This document shows, in pieces, positions 1 to 8,536 of a stretch of DNA of 64,000 nucleotides. Source of the DNA: Polaromonas sp. C04 (GTDB lineage Bacteria > Pseudomonadota > Gammaproteobacteria > Burkholderiales > Burkholderiaceae_C). The stretch lies in assembly GCF_002002705.1 (NCBI RefSeq), contig NZ_MUNS01000020.1, forward strand, positions 186,001 to 250,000, read 5' to 3'. The notes beneath the pieces are model-generated. The model worked only from the letters and a program-made list of their open reading frames with translations, did no database searches and was not told where the DNA came from. Each line of letters starts with the position of its first letter. Within the stretch, counting starts at the first letter, position 1. The position numbers were made by a program, and so were the translations under genes.

Positions 1-842
1 GCCAGCTCCGCCTTCTCGGCCGGGTCGGCGATGTAGTCGGCCAGGGCCGGGCGGGTCACGTACAGCGAGCCCTTCCTGGCCAGAATTTGTGGATCGAATG
101 GCGGGATCGCGCCGGAGGCCGTGCCCACGCACACCAACAGGCCGCGCCGCTTGAGCGAGTCCAGCGAGGACATGAAGGTGGTTTTGCCTACGCTGTCGAA
201 GACCACGGACACGCCCACGCCATTGGTGAGTTCGCGCACGCGTTTGGCCACGTCCTCATGGCTGTAGTTGATGGTGTGATCACAGCCGTGGGCGCGCGCC
301 ACTTCGGCCTTGGCATCGGTCGACACCGTGCCGATCACCATCAGCCCGAGCAATTTGGCCCACTGCGAGACGATCAGGCCCACGCCACCGGCGGCGGCGT
401 GCAGCAGCACGGTGTCGCCCGCCTTGAAAGGGTAGATTCGGCGCATCAGGTAGGCCGAGGTCAGGCCGCGCATGGTCATAGCGGCAGCGGTCTCGAAGGC
501 GATCGCCTCGGGCAGCTTGATCAGCGGCTCGGCCGGAATCAGGCGCTCCGTGCTGTAGGCCCCCAGGGTGTTGATGAAGCCTGTGTAGGTGACCCGGTCG
601 CCGGCCACGACGTTCGTCACGCCCGGGCCCACTGCTTGCACGACACCCGAGGCTTCGACCCCCATCCCATTGGGCAGGGGAATCGGGTAGGTGCCATTGC
701 GGAAATAGGTATCGGCGTAATTCAGACCTACGGCGACGTGGCGTAGCCGGACTTGACCCGGCCCCGGCTCGCCCACTTCGACATCCTCGTAGCGCAGGAC
801 CTCAGAGGCGCCCGCTTCATAAAAGCGTACGGCTTTGACCAT
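1..842 (-). CDS. NADPH:quinone oxidoreductase, zinc-less MDR family (3' end outside window)
   Basis: About 280 codons are visible, from an ATG at 842 to the window edge, so the C-terminus is missing. The protein belongs to the medium-chain dehydrogenase/reductase superfamily, quinone oxidoreductase branch, which reduces quinones or enones with NADPH in the cytoplasm. The nucleotide-binding loop reads HAAAGGVGLIVSQWAK, and the N-terminal GroES-like part contains GLNYADTYFRNGTYP. No structural zinc cysteines are seen. An AGGAG ribosome site sits just upstream of the ATG. It is divergent from an AraC-type regulator, which may control it. A close paralogue lies at 12505-13500. Confidence 0.9.
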   Translation of the reverse strand, partial: MVKAVRFYEAGASEVLRYEDVEVGEPGPGQVRLRHVAVGLNYADTYFRNGTYPIPLPNGMGVEASGVVQAVGPGVTNVVAGDRVTYTGFINTLGAYSTERLIPAEPLIKLPEAIAFETAAAMTMRGLTSAYLMRRIYPFKAGDTVLLHAAAGGVGLIVSQWAKLLGLMVIGTVSTDAKAEVARAHGCDHTINYSHEDVAKRVRELTNGVGVSVVFDSVGKTTFMSSLDSLKRRGLLVCVGTASGAIPPFDPQILARKGSLYVTRPALADYIADPAEKAEL

Positions 843-975
843 GTTGCGTCTCCTTTATTTGTGTTAATGGAATAAAGTGAACTGTAGAGATTGCGCGGCC
901 TGCGCGCTTCGCAACTTGCGCCACGCACTTCGCATTTCATGCCAGAATGCCGGTCGTCTCGATACCTTTAAGCTC

Positions 976-1980
976 ATGACTACACTGGTTCGCGCTGCGG
1001 CGCTCACCAATTTTTTCGAGGTGGCCCGCGACCTCGGGTACAACCCGCAAGACACGCTGCGCCGGGCAGGTCTGAGCCGTGCGCTGCTGGAAAACCCCGA
1101 ACAGCGCATCCCGGTCGAAGCAGCGGTGGCGCTACTCGAAGATGCAGCCCGGTCCTCGGGCTGCCTGACCTTTGGCCTGCGCATGGCGGAGTCGCGTCAG
1201 CTGTCGAACTTCGGCGTCGTGAGCCTGCTGATCAGCCACCAGGCCACGCTGCGCGATGTGTTGACCACCACCATGCAGTACCGCCACCTGCTCAACGAGT
1301 CGTTGGCGATGCAGATTGAGGACGCTGGCAAGATGGTCATCGTGCGCGAGGAAATCGTGTCCGAAGCCCCGGCCCGGCAGTCCATTGAACTCGCCATCGG
1401 CGTGCTGTTTCGCATGTGCGCGGCGCTGCTGGGGCCACGCTGGCGGCCCTACAGCGTCAACTTCAGCCACGACGCGCCGCCGGAACTGAGCCTGCACCGG
1501 CGCCTGTTTACCTGCCGGCTCGAATTTGGCAGCGAATTCAACGGCATCGTGCTCGCGGCCGCCAATCTGGACGCCCCCAACCCCTCGGCCGACCCAGCCA
1601 TGGCGCGCTACGCGCAGCGCTTCGTTGAATCCCAGCCGAGCGTCAACGAGCCGTCTGTCGTGCTGGAGGTGCGCAAGGCGATTTACCTCATGTTGCCGTC
1701 GGGCCGCGCCACCAGCGACTATGTTGCCCAAGGCTTGGGACTGAGCGTGCGCACGCTGCAGCGCCAACTCGACGAGGCGGGCGCGAGCTTCACCGAGCTC
1801 CTCAACGAGGTGCGGTGCGAGCTGGCGCAGCGCTACATGGACAACCCCCAGTACAACCTGGCACGCGTCTCCGAACTGCTGGGCTACTGTGCCCCCAGTT
1901 CCTTCACGCGCTGGTTCGCGGCCCAATTCGGTGCCGCCCCCGCGGCCTGGCGCGCACGACGCAAGCGTCCGGCGCCTTGA
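976..1980 (+). CDS. AraC-family transcriptional regulator (paralogue 1)
   Basis: A 334-residue regulator starting with MTTLVRAAALTNFFEVARD. The first ~210 residues match the arabinose-binding-like N-terminal domain common in OruR/ArgR-type AraC proteins. The last ~95 residues hold two helix-turn-helices (GLSVRTLQRQLDEAG and ARVSELLGYCAPSSFTRWF). An upstream in-frame ATG at 877 exists, but the conserved N-terminus shared with the two paralogues begins at 976, so I chose that start. It is divergent from the truncated quinone oxidoreductase, with a 133-bp shared region. The ligand is unknown. Confidence 0.9.
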   Translation: MTTLVRAAALTNFFEVARDLGYNPQDTLRRAGLSRALLENPEQRIPVEAAVALLEDAARSSGCLTFGLRMAESRQLSNFGVVSLLISHQATLRDVLTTTMQYRHLLNESLAMQIEDAGKMVIVREEIVSEAPARQSIELAIGVLFRMCAALLGPRWRPYSVNFSHDAPPELSLHRRLFTCRLEFGSEFNGIVLAAANLDAPNPSADPAMARYAQRFVESQPSVNEPSVVLEVRKAIYLMLPSGRATSDYVAQGLGLSVRTLQRQLDEAGASFTELLNEVRCELAQRYMDNPQYNLARVSELLGYCAPSSFTRWFAAQFGAAPAAWRARRKRPAP

Positions 1981-1993
1981 GTACCCGCCAGCC

Positions 1994-3001
1994 TCAGGGC
2001 TGAGGTGGCTGAGGCAAACGACGCGACTGCGTGACGCTGCGGCCGAAGGCGGACCGGAACCAATGACTAAAGGCACTGGGCGCCGAAAAGCCCAGCAGGC
2101 TGGCCACCGCGCTCAGGGGCAGGTCGCTGTCGCGCAGATGGCGCAGCACCAGTTCCGAGCGTACCTCGTCGAGCAGTTCGGAAAAGGTGGTTCCCTCCGC
2201 CGCCAGGTGGCGGTGAAGAGTGCGGCGGTCCACGTTCAGGTGCTGGGCAACCTGCTGGGCCGTGCAGCGCCCGCCCGGCAGCAGTGCCGCGATCAGCTGC
2301 CGTACCGTGTCACGCGCGCCCTGGCTGTGGCGCGACAACGCGCGATCCAGGTGGTCGCGGGCGAACCGCGAGATGCCTGTGTCGGCGTGCGCGTGCCGGG
2401 TCCGGAGATCCGCCGCCGCACATACCAAGCCATTGAACTCCTGGTTGAAGTCCACTCGCGTGCCGAAAAACGCACGGTGCCCCGCCAAGTCACGCGGCGG
2501 GCGATGAACAAAACACACACGCAAGGGGCGCCACTGTGGTCCGACCAGCTCGCGCAGGATGCGAAACATTACCCCCACGGCCAGCTCCATGGGCTGGCGC
2601 ATGGACAGCGACTGCGAGCCCAGCATCTCCTCGCGTATCGTCACCGTACCGGCCGCATCCTCGACCTGCACGATCAACGATGGGTTGATCAACCTGAGGT
2701 AGCGGCACAGCGTGTCCAGGGCCTGCCGGGGGGTGGACTCTTCCTTGAGCACCAGGCTGATAGGACCGAGGTTGGACAAGGTGCGCCGCGCCGCCAGGCG
2801 CAGGGCAAAGTCCTCCACGCCGGTCGCGTGCGCGCTGTTTTCCAGCAACTCCCGCACCGACTCCGTCGACACCAGGGTTTCGGGGTCATCCAGGCAGCGT
2901 GGCGACAGGCCGACCTGCCTCATCATGCTGTGAAAATCCAGGCCCAGCGACTGGGCCAAATTCACGTAGTCGCTGAGGCTGGCACTGCGAAGAGGACTCA
3001 T
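1994..3001 (-). CDS. AraC-family transcriptional regulator (paralogue 2)
   Basis: A 335-residue AraC-type regulator with the same architecture as the proteins at 976-1980 and 4349-5389. It starts MSPLRSASLSDYVNLAQ and has C-terminal helix-turn-helices around LNVDRRTLHRHLAAEG and VASLLGFSAPSAFSHWF. It is divergent from the porin at 3154. The shared interval carries TGTC-containing direct repeats spaced 11 and 21 bp, suggesting that it regulates the porin and possibly itself. A longer reading from 3091 is open, but would add 30 residues that the paralogues lack. Confidence 0.88.
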   Translation of the reverse strand: MSPLRSASLSDYVNLAQSLGLDFHSMMRQVGLSPRCLDDPETLVSTESVRELLENSAHATGVEDFALRLAARRTLSNLGPISLVLKEESTPRQALDTLCRYLRLINPSLIVQVEDAAGTVTIREEMLGSQSLSMRQPMELAVGVMFRILRELVGPQWRPLRVCFVHRPPRDLAGHRAFFGTRVDFNQEFNGLVCAAADLRTRHAHADTGISRFARDHLDRALSRHSQGARDTVRQLIAALLPGGRCTAQQVAQHLNVDRRTLHRHLAAEGTTFSELLDEVRSELVLRHLRDSDLPLSAVASLLGFSAPSAFSHWFRSAFGRSVTQSRRLPQPPQP

Positions 3002-3007
3002 TAGGGT

Positions 3008-3050
3008 TGTCACCAGCTTGTCCCAATTTAGACAGTCAATGTCCCAAATT
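3008..3050. promoter_or_regulatory. Candidate AraC-type operator between regulator and porin
   Basis: Three direct TGTC half-sites start at 3008, 3019 and 3040. The last two extend to TGTCCCAA(T/A)TT and are exactly 21 bp apart, two helical turns, as expected for AraC-family half-sites. They lie just upstream of the AraC gene (start 3001) and about 105 bp upstream of the porin start. Function is inferred from spacing and position. Confidence 0.45.
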
Positions 3051-3153
3051 ATCAAGCAAATACGTTCATCTGTTTCTACTATCTGCGCCATGACCTAGTG
3101 GCGACACGGCACACTTTTGTTCAATAATTTTCTGAAACCCTTAGAGACTCACA

Positions 3154-4269
3154 ATGAAAAAATCCCTAGTTGCTCTGGCTGCCCTCGCTTTTGTCGGTGC
3201 GGCCTCTGCCCAATCCTCAGTGATGCTGTATGGTGTTCTGGATGCAGACATCGCCCACTTCAGTCAAGGCGGTCTCGGCAAAACGATGTTGACCAGCAGC
3301 GGCAACTCTGGAAGCCTGCTCGGTTTCCGTGGCACGGAGGACTTGGGCGGCGGCTTGTCGGCCAATTTCTGGCTGGAAAGTACCTTACTCAACGACACCG
3401 GCAGCGGTCTTGGTGGAGGGTTGACCTTCAATCGTCGCTCGACCGTCAGCTTGGCCAGTGATTTTGGTGAAATTCGCCTGGGTCGTGACTACACCCCGTC
3501 GTTTATCAACCACTACGTGTTCGATCCATTCCTCCTGAGCGGGCCTGGTGCTGGCAGCAACATTACCTTGGGCGGTGGCGCCAATGGTGTGGCTGGCGGC
3601 AATGCAGCTACCGCGGTCCGCGCCAACAACTCCATCCAGTACCTGTGGGGCTTTAACCCCAATGCTATTGCCGCCATTGGCAGCGGTGTGTACGCGCAGC
3701 TGATGTACGCCTTCCCTGAGAACGTCAGCGGTATGCCGGCTCTCGGCCAATACACCGGCGGACGCCTTGGCTATGCCAATGGCCCGGTAAACGCTGCGAT
3801 TTCCTATGCGCAGTCCAAAGGTACACCCTATGCTGCCGATGTTGGTCAAGGTTACAGCACCTACAAGGAACTCAACCTGGCCGGGTCGTACAGATTCGGC
3901 GTGGGTCAGCTAATGGCCCACGCGGGCACGAACAACTCCGACGCCGCCGGCACCAAGTACACCCACTGGGGGCTGGGTGCCACCATCAACGCCGGCCCCG
4001 GCTACATCCCGATCGCCTTCAACTCCATCAAGCAGAACAACGTAACCAGCGATGGTGCCAACCAGATTGCGGTGGGCTACGTGTACGCCCTGTCCAAGCG
4101 TACCGTCCTGTACGGTTCGGTTGCTCGCATCCACAACAAGAACAATGGCACCTACACCTTCTCGGGTTCCAATGGCGGCAACAACCCCGGCCTGCAGACC
4201 GCATTTGGTGGCGGTACATCGTTCGGCAATGGCACTGGTTACGGCATAGGTCTGCGGACCAGCTTCTAG
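3154..4269 (+). CDS. Gram-negative porin (Omp32/OmpC-like)
   Basis: A 371-residue outer-membrane trimeric porin of the betaproteobacterial type. It opens with a clear signal peptide (MKKSLVALAALAFVGAASA, cleaved before QSSVMLYG). The mature part has alternating amphipathic strands, the motif GLGFRGTEDLGGGL-like (here LLGFRGTEDLGGGLSA), NRRSTVSL and a terminal Phe (GIGLRTSF) needed for barrel assembly. It probably admits small anions or organic acids. Its position between two AraC-type regulators suggests substrate-inducible expression together with the nearby catabolic genes. Confidence 0.95.
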   Translation: MKKSLVALAALAFVGAASAQSSVMLYGVLDADIAHFSQGGLGKTMLTSSGNSGSLLGFRGTEDLGGGLSANFWLESTLLNDTGSGLGGGLTFNRRSTVSLASDFGEIRLGRDYTPSFINHYVFDPFLLSGPGAGSNITLGGGANGVAGGNAATAVRANNSIQYLWGFNPNAIAAIGSGVYAQLMYAFPENVSGMPALGQYTGGRLGYANGPVNAAISYAQSKGTPYAADVGQGYSTYKELNLAGSYRFGVGQLMAHAGTNNSDAAGTKYTHWGLGATINAGPGYIPIAFNSIKQNNVTSDGANQIAVGYVYALSKRTVLYGSVARIHNKNNGTYTFSGSNGGNNPGLQTAFGGGTSFGNGTGYGIGLRTSF

Positions 4270-4348
4270 TCGGGCGCTGGAGTCGCGCCAGACAATCGGT
4301 GCCAGCTGGATCGGTCGCCCACGGCGATACACATGGCCTCGTAAAGGA

Positions 4349-5389
4349 TCACTCTCGCGCTCGCGGGGGTGCTGGCCGGCGGCGCGCGGCGCCGCGTGTG
4401 GCCCGGCTCTCCTTGGCGCTGCAACCAAATTGCGCGTGGTACCAGCGCGAGAGGCCGCTCGGTGCGGAAAAACCGAGTAAGGTCGCCACCTCCGTCAACG
4501 GACGATCGCTCTCGATGACATGACGCGTGGCGAGCTCCTTGCGGATGTCGTTCACCATCGACGAGAAGCTCTGCCCCTGTTCCGCCAGCCGGCGCTGGAC
4601 CGTACGGCACACCACGCCCAGATGCTCGGCCACCTGTTCGATGCTGCAGCGCCCACTGGGCAGCAGCAGCAGGATCGCGCGCCGCACGTCCCCGAGCATC
4701 GTCGCCCCCTGCAGCTTGGGCGACGTGTCCAGCAACTGCTGTGCGTAACGCGCCATCGCAGCATCGGCCGACGGGTTGGGCGCATCGAGATCGGCCTTCG
4801 CGCAGATGATGCAGTTGTAGTCGTAGTCGAACTCGACGCACCGCCCAAACAGCCGCAGATGCGCACTAACGTCGCGCGGCGCCGGGTGCTCGAAGCACAC
4901 GCGCCGCGGCTGCCAACTGGCTCCGAGGAACTGGCGCATCAACCGCAGCATCACCCCAAGCGCCAGCTCAATCCTTTGCCGCGTGGGCTGGTGCGCGTTG
5001 CCAGCCATTAAGTTCTCGCGGATAACAACCAGTCCGGCGCACTCCTCGACCATCAGCGACAGAGAACCATTGAGCAGCACCTGATAGCGCATCAGCACAT
5101 CAAGCGAGTCGCGCAACGTCGCCTGGTCGCGGATCAGCATTCCCACCGCTCCAAGGTTGGACAGCAGGCGCGACTCGGCCATGCACAGTCCGAAACTCTC
5201 GTTGCCTGACATGGTTGCGGACGCCTGGAGCAGTTGCCCGACACGCTCGACCGGAATCATGAGGTCCGGTTCGCGCAATACGCTCGGACTTAACCCCGCG
5301 TCAAAGAGCATCCGCACCGGGTCCAGTCCGGCGGCACGAGCGACCTCGCTGTAGTTGGTGAGACTCGCAGCGCGGACCAGTGAAGACAT
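4349..5389 (-). CDS. AraC-family transcriptional regulator (paralogue 3)
   Basis: A 346-residue AraC regulator beginning MSSLVRAASLTNYSEVARAA, clearly paralogous to the product of 976-1980. The N-terminal ligand domain is followed by helix-turn-helices around LGVVCRTVQRRLAEQG and VATLLGFSAPSGLSRWY, then a basic Arg/Ala-rich tail. It is divergent from the serine hydrolase and the following catabolic genes, so it is the best candidate for their regulator. The frame is open to 5824, but homology with the paralogues begins at the ATG at 5389. Confidence 0.9.
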   Translation of the reverse strand: MSSLVRAASLTNYSEVARAAGLDPVRMLFDAGLSPSVLREPDLMIPVERVGQLLQASATMSGNESFGLCMAESRLLSNLGAVGMLIRDQATLRDSLDVLMRYQVLLNGSLSLMVEECAGLVVIRENLMAGNAHQPTRQRIELALGVMLRLMRQFLGASWQPRRVCFEHPAPRDVSAHLRLFGRCVEFDYDYNCIICAKADLDAPNPSADAAMARYAQQLLDTSPKLQGATMLGDVRRAILLLLPSGRCSIEQVAEHLGVVCRTVQRRLAEQGQSFSSMVNDIRKELATRHVIESDRPLTEVATLLGFSAPSGLSRWYHAQFGCSAKESRATRGAARRRPAPPRARE

Positions 5390-5430
5390 CGGGAAACTGA
5401 GTAGAAGATTGGCACAAAATGATAAATGCC

Positions 5431-5445
5431 TGTCATGTATTGTCA
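5431..5445. promoter_or_regulatory. Direct repeat TGTCA, candidate AraC operator
   Basis: TGTCA occurs at 5431-5435 and again at 5441-5445, one helical turn apart, in the 124-bp gap between the divergent AraC gene and the hydrolase. The TGTC core matches that of the repeats before the porin. Regulation is inferred. Confidence 0.35.
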
Positions 5446-5513
5446 AGCGGAAAAAGCCCGCCGAACCCACACTCAGAGCATCGACTGGCGATTCGACAAT
5501 CCATGAGATCACC

Positions 5514-6083
5514 ATGAAATCAACGACCCCAACCGTCCTGATCGTCCCCGGTCTGCGTGACCATGTGGCGGAGCATTGGCAAACCCTGCTGGGCGCGCGC
5601 CTGCCGAGCGTCCGCGCGGTCCCGCCCATGGGCCGAGAGGATCTCAACTGCGCCGACCGCGTCAAGGCCATCGAGCGCGAGATCGCCGCCATCGAGAGGC
5701 CCATCGTGATCGTTGCGCACAGCGGGGGCTGTGTCATGGTGGCGCACTGGGCCAGGACCACGCGCCATGCGGATGCGGTGCGTGGCGCCCTGCTGGCCAC
5801 ACCGCCCGATTTCGACAGCCCCATGCCGGCCGGCTATCCGAGCCTGGAGGCCTTGCGGGCTGGCGGCTGGCTCCCCGTGCCGCGTGAGCGCCTGGCGTTT
5901 CGCAGCCTGGTGGCGATGAGCCGCAACGACCCGCTGGGAGCGTATGAGCGCGTGGGCGAGCTGGCCCGGGCCTGGGGTAGCGAGATGGTCGATCTCGGCA
6001 GCGTCGGGCACCTCAACCCCGCATCCGGCTTTGGCGAGTGGCCTATGGCCGAGGCCTTGATACAACGGCTGGCCACCGAGTAA
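5514..6083 (+). CDS. RBBP9/YdeN-type serine hydrolase
   Basis: A 189-residue alpha/beta hydrolase of the small RBBP9/YdeN family (Pfam Ser_hydrolase). The nucleophile lies in VAHSGGC, the acid probably in SRNDPLG, and the histidine in GSVGHLNPASGFGEWP; all three are in family order. The N-terminus VLIVPGLRDHVAEHWQ supplies the oxyanion strand. The start at 5514 follows the family length; the frame is open 53 codons further upstream. It leads a co-directional run with an MFS transporter, a dioxygenase, BKACE and a CoA-transferase. The substrate is unknown. Confidence 0.85.
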   Translation: MKSTTPTVLIVPGLRDHVAEHWQTLLGARLPSVRAVPPMGREDLNCADRVKAIEREIAAIERPIVIVAHSGGCVMVAHWARTTRHADAVRGALLATPPDFDSPMPAGYPSLEALRAGGWLPVPRERLAFRSLVAMSRNDPLGAYERVGELARAWGSEMVDLGSVGHLNPASGFGEWPMAEALIQRLATE

Positions 6084-6156
6084 GTTCCTGCGCCTTGACC
6101 CCCGACGGTATTCGTCGGGACCGTGGCCGGTATTTCATAAATATTAGGAGACAAGC

Positions 6157-7524
6157 ATGAACGTGATACCCGATGGCCTCAGGGCCGGCAACGACGACGA
6201 CTACCTTATAAGCAAGCGGCAAGCCTGGTTTGCCTTTGCCATGACCTTTGCGCTCATGATGTTTGATTACATCGACCGGCAGGTGATCGTTTCGCTGTTT
6301 CCCCATATCAAGAGCGAATGGAATCTGAGTGACAAACAACTGGGTTCCCTGGTGTCCATCATTTCCATCGTGGTGGGGGTGGGCGGAATACCGGTGGCGC
6401 TGGTGGCAGATCGCGTGAGCCGTGTGAAGAGCATCGTTGTGATGTCCACCGTATGGAGCCTGGCCACCATCTCGTGCATGTTCACGGCCAATTTTGGTCA
6501 ACTGTTTGCGGCGCGTGCGGTGGTGGGGGCGGGTGAAACCGGCTATGGCTCGGTGGGGGCCGCGCTGATCGCGACCCTGTTTCCCAAGCGCTTGCGCAGT
6601 GCCGTGCTCGGCGCCTTCTTCGCCGCCGCATCGCTGGGCGCGGTACTCGGCGTGGTGTTGGGAGGCGTGATTGCGGCCCACTGGGGCTGGAAGGCCGCCT
6701 TTGGTGTGGTCGGTGTGCCGGGACTCGTGCTGGCCCTGCTCTATCTGTTCGTGCGCGACTACAAGACCGTGGCACTGACGCCAAAAGTGAGCCAGGTGAG
6801 CCAGGTGAGCCAAGCGAGCCGCCAGTCTCTGGGTGGGACTCTCAAGCACATCTTTGGCACGCTGGCGCGCACACGCACGCTCTTGTGGGCCTGCATCGCG
6901 GGGGCGATGCAACTGGTGACGATGTCGGCCGTCACCGCGTGGCTGCCCAGCTTCCTGAACCGTTTCCACGGCATGACTCCGGCGGCGGCAGGCAAACAAA
7001 CGGCGTTGGTGATATTGGTCAGCGCTGTTGGCGTCATCTTCTGGGGCATCGTGGTGGACCGCCTGGCACGTCGCCAGCCGCACAACAAACTGCCCGCTCT
7101 GTCCGTGCTGTGCGTGGCCACCGCGGTGATCTTCATGATCGCGTTTGGCGGCAGCTACACGGGTGATGCACAGTTCAAGCTGATTGTTTTTGGTGGCTTC
7201 TTCATGACTTCCATCATGGGCGTGATCACCGGCATTGCCATGGACGTCATTCACCCGGGTATGCGCTCTACCGGCGCGGCCGTACTTGCCGTCATTCTCA
7301 ACCTGCTTGGCCTGGCTGTGGGGCCGTTCCTGACTGGCGTCCTGTCCGATAAATGGGGTTTGCAGCAGGCATTGGCAATTGTTCCCCTGGCCAGCATATT
7401 GGCCGCGGTGCTTTTTCTCATTGCAATGCGCACTTATGACGCGGATGTGGCCCGGATCTCCGATGTGAAGCTTGATGTGGCGCCACCCCTCGCTGGCCAC
7501 CTGAACACCGGCGCCGCAGCCTGA
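6157..7524 (+). CDS. MFS transporter
   Basis: A 455-residue major facilitator with about 12 predicted membrane helices. Helix 1 contains FALMMFDYIDRQVIVSLFP, typical of the aromatic-acid/hexuronate and Spinster-like groups, and the loop between helices 2 and 3 carries DRVSRVKSI. The central cytoplasmic loop contains a 9-nt tandem repeat encoding VSQVSQVSQAS. An AGGAG ribosome site precedes the ATG. It probably imports the organic acid processed by the dioxygenase, BKACE and CoA-transferase encoded downstream. The specificity cannot be read from sequence. Confidence 0.9.
   Translation: MNVIPDGLRAGNDDDYLISKRQAWFAFAMTFALMMFDYIDRQVIVSLFPHIKSEWNLSDKQLGSLVSIISIVVGVGGIPVALVADRVSRVKSIVVMSTVWSLATISCMFTANFGQLFAARAVVGAGETGYGSVGAALIATLFPKRLRSAVLGAFFAAASLGAVLGVVLGGVIAAHWGWKAAFGVVGVPGLVLALLYLFVRDYKTVALTPKVSQVSQVSQASRQSLGGTLKHIFGTLARTRTLLWACIAGAMQLVTMSAVTAWLPSFLNRFHGMTPAAAGKQTALVILVSAVGVIFWGIVVDRLARRQPHNKLPALSVLCVATAVIFMIAFGGSYTGDAQFKLIVFGGFFMTSIMGVITGIAMDVIHPGMRSTGAAVLAVILNLLGLAVGPFLTGVLSDKWGLQQALAIVPLASILAAVLFLIAMRTYDADVARISDVKLDVAPPLAGHLNTGAAA
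6787..6813 (+). repeat. 9-bp tandem repeat (3 units) inside MFS gene
   Basis: GTGAGCCAG is repeated at 6787, 6796 and 6805 (last base changed), followed by a degenerate fourth unit. It encodes Val-Ser-Gln repeats in the loop between the two six-helix halves. Copy-number change would stay in frame. Confidence 0.8.
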
Positions 7525-7624
7525 TAGCGCTATGCCTTGCAGGACGCCGTGCAGGCACATCAGGACCTGGAGGCTCGAAAGACCACAGGCTCTTCCATTT
7601 TCGTAATTTAACTAGGAGACCCTC

Positions 7625-8467
7625 ATGCGAGTCGAACAACTGACCTGCTGCATCGGCGCCGAAATCTCGGGCGTCAACCTGGGTGATGCCGCGCGCGACG
7701 CGGACCTGTTCGCCGAAATCAAGGCGCTGCTGCTCAAGCACCGTGTGCTGTTCCTGCGCGACCAGGACATCACCCGCGCCGAGCACGTGGCCTTTGCGCG
7801 CCGCTTTGGCGAACTGGAGGACCACCCCGTTGCCGGCAGTGACCCCGACCATCCGGGTTTGGTGCAGATATACCGCAACGACAAGCGCGAGAACTACGAG
7901 AACAACTACCACACCGACGGCATGTGGCGTTTGACCCCGACCATGGGCTGCGTGTTGCGTTGTATCGAATGCCCGCCCGTGGGCGGCGACACCATCTGGG
8001 TCAACATGGTGGAGGCCTACAAGAACCTGCCCGAGGACGTGAAGAAGCGCATCGACGGCCTGCGTGCCAAGAGCAGCATTGAGCACGGTTTTGGCGCCGT
8101 CATGCCGGAAGAAAAGCGCCTGGCGCTCGGAAGGGAGAACCCCATGGTGGAGCACCCGGTGGTGCGCACCCACCCCGAGACCGGCGAAAAAGCGCTGTAC
8201 GTCTGCAGCTTCACGACGCACTTCGCCAACTACCACACGCCCGAGAACGTGCGCTTCGGCCTCGACAAGACGCCTGGCGCCAGCCAGCTGCTGAACTACC
8301 TGCTCAGCCAGGCTAGCATTCCCGAGTACCAGGTGCGCTTCCGCTGGAAACCCAACAGTGTGGCCATCTGGGACAACCGCTCGACCCAGCACTACGCGGT
8401 CATGGACTACTGGCCCGCCCCGCGCAAGATGGAACGCGCCGCGATCATCGGCGACAAGCCGTACTGA
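7625..8467 (+). CDS. TauD/TfdA-family Fe(II)/2-oxoglutarate dioxygenase
   Basis: A 280-residue member of the TauD/TfdA family, which uses 2-oxoglutarate and oxygen to hydroxylate a small acidic substrate. The iron-binding HxD is in NNYHTDGMW (about residue 97), the distal histidine in NRSTQHYAVMDY, and the 2-oxoglutarate arginine in PRKMERAAI. The length matches the family. An AGGAG site lies upstream of the ATG. It is followed by BKACE and a CoA-transferase, so its product may be converted to a beta-keto acid or CoA ester. The substrate (taurine-, TfdA- or betaine-like) is undetermined. Confidence 0.9.
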   Translation: MRVEQLTCCIGAEISGVNLGDAARDADLFAEIKALLLKHRVLFLRDQDITRAEHVAFARRFGELEDHPVAGSDPDHPGLVQIYRNDKRENYENNYHTDGMWRLTPTMGCVLRCIECPPVGGDTIWVNMVEAYKNLPEDVKKRIDGLRAKSSIEHGFGAVMPEEKRLALGRENPMVEHPVVRTHPETGEKALYVCSFTTHFANYHTPENVRFGLDKTPGASQLLNYLLSQASIPEYQVRFRWKPNSVAIWDNRSTQHYAVMDYWPAPRKMERAAIIGDKPY

Positions 8468-8536
8468 GCACCGGGTTCGCCAGCGCCCATCCTCCGATTT
8501 CTTCCCTTACTCCCAATCTGCCTTTGGAGGCATGAC

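Noticed and set aside
6043-7560. 505-codon open frame antisense to the MFS transporter
   Set aside because: Composition typical of a shadow frame (His/Gln/Gly-rich) with no recognisable domain.
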